Shown: positions 26,870-33,191 of the stretch, piece by piece
Layout of the letters: the number at the start of each line of letters is the position of its first letter
Position numbering within the stretch: position 1 is the stretch's first letter
From: G963662675 sp963662675
Lineage (GTDB): Bacteria > Bacteroidota > Bacteroidia > Bacteroidales > Prolixibacteraceae
NCBI GenBank assembly: GCA_963662675.2
Contig: CAXXHP010000004.1
Location: 930,001-994,000 of the forward strand
DNA: 64,000 bases
Direction: 5' to 3'
Notes under the pieces: generated by a model
The model's database searches: none
Told to the model about the DNA's origin: nothing
Seen by the model: only the letters and a program-made list of their open reading frames with translations
Position numbers and translations under genes: made by a program

Positions 26870-27148
26870 TTTATTTTTCTCTTTAAATACGCAAAAAACC
26901 AATAAATATACACACAAAATACCTATTAACAAGCACTTTTAAAAGCCGTCCCATAAAAGGACAGCTTCCAAATTGTTGCAAATTCAAGGAAAAAACTATT
27001 TCCTTTCACTATACAATACGTCACAAGACGCAAATTTACTCAGCCGAAAAACAAATAAAAGAAAATAAAAGAAAGAATATGAAAATTTACTATCTACAAC
27101 AACATAAATATCAGGAAATTGGGAGTAATGGATTTAGACAAAACTTTT

Positions 27149-27739
27149 TTAGCTACAGATCAAATAATAGAACAATAGCATCACAATAGACTTATCCTGG
27201 AAATTAATTTTAAGATATGAAACAGCTTTATAGAGGTGATTTTCTACTGTTCGTTTTGACAAATTCAATTTTAGAGCAATTTCATCATTACTCAAACCTT
27301 CAATTTTGCTTAGCTGGAAAATCGCTTGTTGCTGTTTAGGCATTTGCCTCATTAATTCATGAAGATTCTGAAGCATTTCCTCATAAATCACACTGTGCCA
27401 TGTGTAATTTTCATCTGGAGAAAAATTTAATTTTTGGTAATCAACATATGCTTGCTCAATATTCTTATGTCGGATAAAGTCATAAATAGTATTTACAGCA
27501 ATTTTGAATATAAAAGCCTTAACATTTTTCTCAGTATCCAGCTTTCCTCTATTTTCCCAAATCTTCAAAAATGTATTCTGAACTAATTCTTCTGAATCGT
27601 CATTATTCTTCAGGTATGATAGTGAGAATCTAAAAATACGCGGGGCATACCTATCGTATAACTCACGGAAAGCTCCTTTTTCACCTTGCTTAACACGACA
27701 AGCAAGTTCCTGATCCGATAAACTTATATACTGTTTCAA
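27149..27739 (-). CDS. ECF-type RNA polymerase sigma factor
   Basis: This 196-aa sigma-70 factor of the Bacteroidota FecI-like group has a region 2 with AFRELYDRYAPRIFRFSLSY and DSEELVQNTFLKIWENR, a linker, and a region 4 helix-turn-helix (QLSKIEGLSNDEIALKLNLSKRTVENHL). A hydrophobic C-terminal tail (VMLLFYYLICS) is usual in this group. It is expected to direct transcription of fecR-susCD and the enzyme genes when SusC is engaged. It has a strong housekeeping promoter 24 nt upstream (27763-27794), so it is probably made constitutively and controlled by FecR. Confidence 0.94.
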   Translation of the reverse strand: MKQYISLSDQELACRVKQGEKGAFRELYDRYAPRIFRFSLSYLKNNDDSEELVQNTFLKIWENRGKLDTEKNVKAFIFKIAVNTIYDFIRHKNIEQAYVDYQKLNFSPDENYTWHSVIYEEMLQNLHELMRQMPKQQQAIFQLSKIEGLSNDEIALKLNLSKRTVENHLYKAVSYLKINFQDKSIVMLLFYYLICS

Positions 27740-27762
27740 TTGTCATTAGAATAGAATTCAAA

Positions 27763-27794
27763 CAAATGTAGATTAATTAATATTTAATATCAAA
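27763..27794 (-). promoter_or_regulatory. Housekeeping promoter of the ECF sigma gene
   Basis: On the minus strand TTTG is followed by exactly 20 nt and TACATTTG, an excellent match to the Bacteroidota sigma-AB consensus. The predicted start of transcription leaves a leader of about 17 nt. Confidence 0.8.
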
Positions 27795-27936
27795 ATATGA
27801 AAAAGTAGAATCGGCACATTACAGACTACACAATAATCCATAACACCTCACGAACAAAAACATACCTAAAATGGAATATACACAAAAGAGTATATCTTCA
27901 AGATCAGGCAAAAATCATTAAAACAATTCACGGATG

Positions 27937-27951
27937 AAAAAGTAGGGTATA
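27937..27951 (+). promoter_or_regulatory. Shared motif AAAAAGTAGGGTATA, copy 1
   Basis: This 15-nt sequence is identical to 30669-30683, and similarity continues downstream (a TTTTCA block, then GGA). It lies 187 nt upstream of the DUF2490 start. It is probably a transcription-factor or alternative-sigma recognition site; the regulator is unknown. Confidence 0.5.
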
Positions 27952-28084
27952 ATCAATTTTCAATGGATTTGTAATATATTTTATAACCAGATTTGAAATC
28001 GTGCAAATTGATCTTAAAAAGAAAGTGACCTTTATAAAAGTTTTTTATCCGAGTAATGGTGAAATAAATATGGCAGACAATATG

Positions 28085-28104
28085 AAAGGGAACCAGTTCC
28101 CTTT
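28085..28104. repeat. Palindrome AAAGGGAAC-CA-GTTCCCTTT
   Basis: A perfect 9-bp inverted repeat with a 2-nt centre lies 34 nt upstream of the DUF2490 start codon, placed where an operator or a 5'-leader hairpin would act. Confidence 0.6.
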
Positions 28105-28138
28105 ATAATTAACAAAAACTATCAATAACGCAATTAAC

Positions 28139-28825
28139 ATGAACAGACATTTAACAATTTTCATACTGATGTTGATATATGCAGCTGGCATTCAGAGCAG
28201 CCCTGCCCAAACAAATGACTTTGGTACCCGATTTGGAATTGAAGTAGAAAAAGAATTGAAAAACTGGAACTTCTATGCAGGAGAAGAAATTCGCACAAAG
28301 GAAAATTCAGGTGTACTGCAAGGTCTATATACAGAGATTGGTGCTGACTATTCCCCTTGGAAAATCATAAAAGTTGGTGCCAGCTACGAATTCATATATT
28401 TCAATGATTATGAAATTGACGACTATCAGCCTCGACATCGTACAAATATTTTTATCCAGGGATCTAAAAAATGGAGCCGTTTTACATTTAACCTAAAGGA
28501 ACGTTTTCAAACCACTTTTAAAGATGAAAGTGAAAGAGATTATAAAATGAATCCAAAATTAAGGTGGAGAAATAAGTTAGAAATAGAGTACAATATCCGT
28601 AAATCTCCAGTAACCCCATCATTCTCAGCTGAGACCTTTTATCAACTGAATAATCCTGATGGGAACAAATTCGATCAGTTAAGATATAAGCTAGAAGTTA
28701 GCTACAAAATCAATAAAAGAAACAGACTGAAATTATTCGGATTAGTTGATCATGAAATAAATGTCAAAAATCCTGTCAGACAAACAGTTCTTGGTCTTCA
28801 GTATAAATATACGTTCAAAGACTAG
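28139..28825 (+). CDS. DUF2490-family outer-membrane beta-strand protein
   Basis: This 228-aa protein has a signal peptide (1-24) and a repeated amphipathic beta-strand pattern (FGIEVEKEL, NFYAGEEIRT, KVGASYEFIYF, LKYKYTF-like C-terminus) typical of DUF2490, a small predicted outer-membrane barrel. The conserved RHR/RWRNKLEIEY core is present. Its function is unknown. It leads a plus-strand group with a carbohydrate-binding lipoprotein 61 bp downstream; the palindrome at 28085-28104 lies in its leader. Confidence 0.82.
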   Translation: MNRHLTIFILMLIYAAGIQSSPAQTNDFGTRFGIEVEKELKNWNFYAGEEIRTKENSGVLQGLYTEIGADYSPWKIIKVGASYEFIYFNDYEIDDYQPRHRTNIFIQGSKKWSRFTFNLKERFQTTFKDESERDYKMNPKLRWRNKLEIEYNIRKSPVTPSFSAETFYQLNNPDGNKFDQLRYKLEVSYKINKRNRLKLFGLVDHEINVKNPVRQTVLGLQYKYTFKD

Positions 28826-28886
28826 GAGTTTTTCTCCTTCACTTTAAAACAAAAAACGCGTTAGCAACGAAAAATATTTACTGGAA

Positions 28887-30647
28887 ATGGAAAAGCGAAA
28901 CTTATTCCTTTTTTGTTCATTATTCTTGTTTTTCACAATTGCGTCTTGTGTTAAAATGGAATATAATGAGGAAGAGGATAACTCTGGGGAAGATAATACG
29001 ACAACGGTTGATGAAGAAACCGAAAATGCCGGCGACCACGAAGAAGCATCGGATTATATATGGGATAATGCGGATGAGCAAACGATCACTTTAAACGGAT
29101 CGTCAATTGAAGTAAACGGCACTGGCGCCACAGCCAACGGCAGCACATTAACCATTACATCTGCCGGAACTTACAACATAAGCGGGACATTAACGGATGG
29201 GAAAATTATTGTAGATACAGAAGACAATACCACTGTTAGGCTCATTTTCAATGAGATTGATGTTACATGTTCTAATTCAGCGCCAATAAATATTGAAAGT
29301 GCCGATAAAGTCGTGATAATTCTACCTAAGAACACGGATAACTACCTAACAGATGGTTCGTCCTATGTTTTTGACAGCTCAACGGAAAATGAACCCAATG
29401 CAGCCTTATTTAGTAAATCTGATCTTTCTATTTATGGCGAAGGCTCATTAACGATTGATGCAAACTACAGAGATGGAATTTCAAGTAAGGATGGCTTAAT
29501 CATTGCCAGTGGAAATATTAGTATAAATGCCGTTGATGATGGTATTCGGGGAAAAGATTACCTCATCATACGAGAAGGTAACATTACTGTAATCTCCGGT
29601 GGAGATGGATTTAAATCAGACAACGATGCCAATACGGCAAAAGGCTATATTTCAATTGAAACCGGAACAATCAATATTACAGCTGGCGGTGATGCTATCT
29701 ATGCATATACAGACTTATTAATCTCATACGGGACATTTAATATTAAATCAGGAGGAGGCAGCACTAGCTATTTCAGCAGTACCGTTTCTGCCAAAGGGCT
29801 GAAAGCGGGCACTAACATTGTCATTGACCTTGGAGATTTTACAATCAACTCCGCAGATGATGCGATCCACTCAGGAGATAACATCGTTATAAATGATGGT
29901 AACTATTCAATTTCGTCAGGTGATGATGGTATCCACACCGACAACACAGTCACAATTAATAATGGAGAAATTGATATCACAAAATCCTATGAAGGCATTG
30001 AAGGCCCATATATCTATATAAATGACGGAACCATAAAGATTGTAGCCTCTGACGATGCAACAAACGCATCAAAAGGATATGGAGGAGAAGCCAATGACGG
30101 TAGCATTCTGACGATAAACGGGGGGTATATTGTTTTAACGTCAGGTTCAGACGGACTTGACAGTAATGGAGATATTGCAATCACAGGAGGGACAATCCTC
30201 GTTCATGGTCCATCGTCACAACCAGAGGTTGGCATGGATGTAAATGGCACATGTAATGTATCTGGTGGGTTTCTGGTTATTTCTGGATCAAATTCAAGCA
30301 TGACTGAAGCACCTTCCTCTTCTTCTACACAAAACTCGGTACTAATCCGTCTTAGTAATTCGAAATCGTCAGATACTCTCTTTCACATTGAAGATGTCAA
30401 CGGAAATAATATAGTAACATTTCAACCTTCCAAAACTTATTATTCGATCATCTTCTCATCATCCGAATTAACGAGAGGCTCAAGCTATTACATCTATACG
30501 GGTGGCACTTCTACGGGATTGGAAACAAATGGGCTATACATCGGGGGAGAATACTCCGGGGGAACACAATATGAAAGCTTCACCGTTTCAAGTTCAGTAA
30601 CAATAGTTGGAACATTAAATAGCGGTGGACCTGGAGGCGGTCGATAA
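28887..30647 (+). CDS. Cthe_2159-like beta-helix carbohydrate-binding lipoprotein
   Basis: This 586-aa lipoprotein has lipobox IASC (Cys21) followed by a long acidic linker (about 24-60), favouring surface display. Residues about 65-460 are repetitive short beta-strands with recurrent DGI and DGL turns (DDGIRGKD, DDAIHSGDN, DDGIHTDN, GSDGLDSNG), the pattern of the Cthe_2159 domain. That domain is a Ca2+-coordinated right-handed beta-helix reported to bind cellulose-like and pectate-like polymers. The C-terminal part (about 480-586) is a separate beta-rich module ending in a Gly-rich tail. It probably captures polysaccharide at the cell surface; ligand identity is unknown. Confidence 0.85.
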   Translation: MEKRNLFLFCSLFLFFTIASCVKMEYNEEEDNSGEDNTTTVDEETENAGDHEEASDYIWDNADEQTITLNGSSIEVNGTGATANGSTLTITSAGTYNISGTLTDGKIIVDTEDNTTVRLIFNEIDVTCSNSAPINIESADKVVIILPKNTDNYLTDGSSYVFDSSTENEPNAALFSKSDLSIYGEGSLTIDANYRDGISSKDGLIIASGNISINAVDDGIRGKDYLIIREGNITVISGGDGFKSDNDANTAKGYISIETGTINITAGGDAIYAYTDLLISYGTFNIKSGGGSTSYFSSTVSAKGLKAGTNIVIDLGDFTINSADDAIHSGDNIVINDGNYSISSGDDGIHTDNTVTINNGEIDITKSYEGIEGPYIYINDGTIKIVASDDATNASKGYGGEANDGSILTINGGYIVLTSGSDGLDSNGDIAITGGTILVHGPSSQPEVGMDVNGTCNVSGGFLVISGSNSSMTEAPSSSSTQNSVLIRLSNSKSSDTLFHIEDVNGNNIVTFQPSKTYYSIIFSSSELTRGSSYYIYTGGTSTGLETNGLYIGGEYSGGTQYESFTVSSSVTIVGTLNSGGPGGGR

Positions 30648-30668
30648 TAAAAAGTTTTTCAGGACTAA

Positions 30669-30683
30669 AAAAAGTAGGGTATA
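30669..30683 (+). promoter_or_regulatory. Shared motif AAAAAGTAGGGTATA, copy 2
   Basis: Identical over 15 nt to 27937-27951, located 60 nt upstream of the lipoprotein gene at 30744 and 21 nt after the preceding stop codon. It suggests that the two genes share a regulator. Confidence 0.5.
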
Positions 30684-30743
30684 TCGATATTTTCAGGGAT
30701 AGTAGTAAAGCTTGATTATTAAACCCCATAAAATCTCAGAACT

Positions 30744-31691
30744 ATGAAAACAAAAATTTCGGGATTAATTTTTATCCTGTCAATGGCCCTATTTTCCTGC
30801 CAACAACAGAATGACCTTTCTTTAACATCAACTGAGACAGATCTGGCTCTAAAGTCAGCAATAATTGCAGAAAATGATGTTACTGTTGAAAGTGTGCTGG
30901 AAGAAACGACTTATGAAGCTGAATTTTTTGCAGAATCAGAACATCTTCTACGCGAACTGGCTCATCTTCAAGGGAACAAAGACATAATGAGAGGCAGGCA
31001 TAATTCAAGATATCATGTAGGCAATTACCCAACAGTTTCAATAGATACAGCCGATGCCGGATATCCGATTACAATATCCATAGAATATGGTGACAGTACT
31101 GTATTACACCATGGACGTGTAATTAGCGGCACAGTATCCATTGAAATTTCAGCCGAAAAAAACACAGATGGAGCAACTCGGACAATTACACTTACCGACT
31201 GTGTTGTTGACTCAGTTGCAATAAGTGGAACGATTACAGAGGTTTTCAATGGCGACAATTCAACAACACGCATTATTACAAACACAACAGAAGTAGAATT
31301 TATTCTTGTAGACGGAACGGTTCTTCAACGTTCAGGAACACAGATTCGAGAATGGCTTGAAGGACTTGAAACAACAGGTCATTCGGATGATATAATTCAG
31401 ATTACAGGATCCGATCAAATCACAAGCAGTGAAGGATACTCATGGTTAAAAACAATTATTGACCCATTAATAAAATCAGGCGAATGTCGCCATTACACAC
31501 AGGGAATTGTAGAGTATAGCACCGAGGAAGAAGTGATAGCAGAGCTTGACTACGGAGATGGCACATGTGATGATGTTGCTATACTAACCGTAGATGGTGA
31601 AGATATTGAAATTGAGTTGCATGGGAAAATGGCTAAAGCCAATATGCATAAGTATCACAGCAAGCATGGTTTTGGTAAAAAAGGGCATTAA
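30744..31691 (+). CDS. Lipoprotein of unknown function with His-rich tail
   Basis: This 315-aa lipoprotein has lipobox LFSC (Cys19). I recognise no named family. It is acidic and beta-rich. Residues about 100-180 contain paired strands (VSIDTADAGYPITISIEYG, VISGTVSIEIS) and about 245-290 contain Cys residues in SGECRHYTQG and DGTCDDVA that could form a disulfide. The C-terminus is rich in His and Lys (HKYHSKHGFGKKGH) and could bind metal. It has its own motif copy upstream and a terminator downstream, so it is probably a single-gene transcript just before the second sigma cassette. Confidence 0.75.
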   Translation: MKTKISGLIFILSMALFSCQQQNDLSLTSTETDLALKSAIIAENDVTVESVLEETTYEAEFFAESEHLLRELAHLQGNKDIMRGRHNSRYHVGNYPTVSIDTADAGYPITISIEYGDSTVLHHGRVISGTVSIEISAEKNTDGATRTITLTDCVVDSVAISGTITEVFNGDNSTTRIITNTTEVEFILVDGTVLQRSGTQIREWLEGLETTGHSDDIIQITGSDQITSSEGYSWLKTIIDPLIKSGECRHYTQGIVEYSTEEEVIAELDYGDGTCDDVAILTVDGEDIEIELHGKMAKANMHKYHSKHGFGKKGH

Positions 31692-31699
31692 TTAAATCT

Positions 31700-31741
31700 G
31701 CAGGAAGAGAGTCTGGAGCAAACTCTCTTTCCGCAATTTTC
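31700..31741 (+). terminator. Hairpin terminator after the lipoprotein gene
   Basis: A 13-position stem (GCAGGAAGAGAGT with ACTCTCTTTCCGC, one mismatch and one G-T pair) is followed by AATTTTCATTT. It separates the lipoprotein gene from the sigma gene. Confidence 0.65.
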
Positions 31742-31744
31742 ATT

Positions 31745-31752
31745 TATCTTTG
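31745..31752 (+). promoter_or_regulatory. Promoter -7 element of the second ECF sigma gene
   Basis: TATCTTTG matches TAnnTTTG, 24 nt upstream of the TTG start at 31777 and directly after the terminator. The -33 box is not clear. Confidence 0.5.
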
Positions 31753-31776
31753 ACCGATAAGTGAAAATAATCTGAA

Positions 31777-32328
31777 TTGAGAAAAGAAGAGTTTAAATTT
31801 TTGTTCGACACGTATTTTGAAGATGTTAGGCGCTACGTGTTTTATAGATCGGGAGACGAAGCAACAGCTACCGATATTGCACAAGATACATTTCTTCGGA
31901 TTTGGGAAAAGCAAATGAACGTTGAACTAAAAACAGCAAAAGGCTTGCTCTTCAAGATAGCCAAAGATCTTTACATCAACAGATATCATAAGGAAAAACT
32001 AGCGTTCAATTTTTTTGCTACATACAAACCTAAAGAAATCAGCCTAACACCTGAGGACCATATAAATTACAAGGATTTAAAAAAGGCCTATGAAGAAGCT
32101 CTAAAATCAATGCCGGAAAAACAACGTGTCGTCTTTTTGATGAGTAGAATTGATGAACTGAAATACAAAGAGATTGCAGACCGACTGGGATTAAGTGTAA
32201 AAGCAATTGAAAAAAGAATGAGTCAGGCACTTGAACATCTAAAACAACATTTAAAAAACAAAATCACACACCTCATCCTGCTTTTTATTGATTTTGTTTC
32301 TTCGGCAACCTTAACAAAGAAAAAGTGA
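31777..32328 (+). CDS. ECF-type RNA polymerase sigma factor (second cassette)
   Basis: This 183-aa sigma factor has region 2 FDTYFEDVRRYVFYRSGDEATATDIAQDTFLRIWEK (positions about 8-43) and region 4 MSRIDELKYKEIADRLGLSVKAIEKRM. The start must be the TTG at 31777: a TAA lies three codons upstream in frame, and region 2 begins directly after. A weak start would keep sigma levels low. Its stop overlaps the anti-sigma GTG start by 4 nt (GTGA). It is paired with the FecR and TonB transducer downstream as a self-contained cell-surface signalling cassette. Confidence 0.92.
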   Translation: MRKEEFKFLFDTYFEDVRRYVFYRSGDEATATDIAQDTFLRIWEKQMNVELKTAKGLLFKIAKDLYINRYHKEKLAFNFFATYKPKEISLTPEDHINYKDLKKAYEEALKSMPEKQRVVFLMSRIDELKYKEIADRLGLSVKAIEKRMSQALEHLKQHLKNKITHLILLFIDFVSSATLTKKK

Positions 32329-33191
32329 ACGCAAAAAACGAACATACAAGTTTGAAAGCCATAGATCAGCAGAGCCGGGCTTTCTTTGCTGAGGGAACAT
32401 TTGAGTGGACAAAAAACCAAAATGAAGTCTGGTTAACCATTCTCGATGGCATAACCACAATTCCTGCCAAAAAAAGCATCTATATAAATTTAAAAGTTCT
32501 TGCTATTGCTGCCAGTTTTATCGTTTTCATTGCAGTAGGTTCTTTTCTTCGTTTCTACGAGAACACCATTTCCACCACTTCGGGTGTTCATCAGATTGTA
32601 GAGCTTCCTGATGGCTCATCGATTGAACTTAATGCTGCATCTACATTAAAATACCATCCCTATTGGTGGCGTTTTAAACGCATACTTGAACTTGATGGAG
32701 AGGGCTTTTTTGACGTTGTGAAAGGGAATAATTTCATAGTAAAATCCAACGTTGGAGAAACACAGGTTTTGGGTACTAGCTTTAATATACTCAGCCGGGA
32801 TGAAATATATGAAGTAACCTGCCTTACGGGAAGTGTGAAAGTGACTTCAACCAGCAAAGAGAATGTCATTATAAAACCAAACAGCAAAGCCGAAATTAAA
32901 CAAAATGGCAAAATTAACGTCCTAAAAGAAATTGATACGTATCCTGAAATCTCATGGCGAAAAAATATATTTCTATTCACGGCAACTCCTCTCAGAAATG
33001 TTTTTTTAGAAATTGAGAGACAATACGATGTAACCATTAAGATTGATGTAGAAAGCATGGATTTGTATACTGGCAATTTCACAAAAGACAAGAGTGTTGA
33101 GGACATTTTGGGTTACGTTTGTCCGGCCTTAGGGTTGAAGTACGTAAAAAACTCAACCAAATCATTTGTAATAATTGAAGACAGTGAATGA
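32325..33191 (+). CDS. FecR-family anti-sigma factor (second cassette)
   Basis: This 288-aa anti-sigma begins with GTG overlapping the sigma stop. The N-terminal cytosolic region spans 1-55, the membrane helix about 57-75 (VLAIAASFIVFIAVGSF), and the FecR domain about 90-190 (VHQIVELPDGSSIELNAAS, GEGFFDVVKG). The C-terminal DUF4974/STN-like docking domain spans about 215-285 (LFTATPLRNVFLEIERQYDV). Its stop overlaps the transducer start by 4 nt (ATGA), so sigma, anti-sigma and transducer are translationally coupled. Confidence 0.92.
   Translation: MNAKNEHTSLKAIDQQSRAFFAEGTFEWTKNQNEVWLTILDGITTIPAKKSIYINLKVLAIAASFIVFIAVGSFLRFYENTISTTSGVHQIVELPDGSSIELNAASTLKYHPYWWRFKRILELDGEGFFDVVKGNNFIVKSNVGETQVLGTSFNILSRDEIYEVTCLTGSVKVTSTSKENVIIKPNSKAEIKQNGKINVLKEIDTYPEISWRKNIFLFTATPLRNVFLEIERQYDVTIKIDVESMDLYTGNFTKDKSVEDILGYVCPALGLKYVKNSTKSFVIIEDSE

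Larger units (their letters stand above)
27740..28138. other. Divergent regulatory region between the two carbohydrate clusters
   Basis: This 399-bp region separates the minus-strand sigma gene from the plus-strand DUF2490 gene. It holds the sigma promoter, a copy of the AAAAAGTAGGGTATA motif (27937-27951) and a 20-bp palindrome (28085-28104). No supported gene is seen; a 12-codon ATG frame at 28070 overlaps the palindrome and is probably chance. Confidence 0.6.

Noticed and set aside
28070..28108. 12-codon leader peptide before the DUF2490 gene
   Set aside because: It is very short, has no ribosome site, and its sequence is forced by the palindrome it overlaps.
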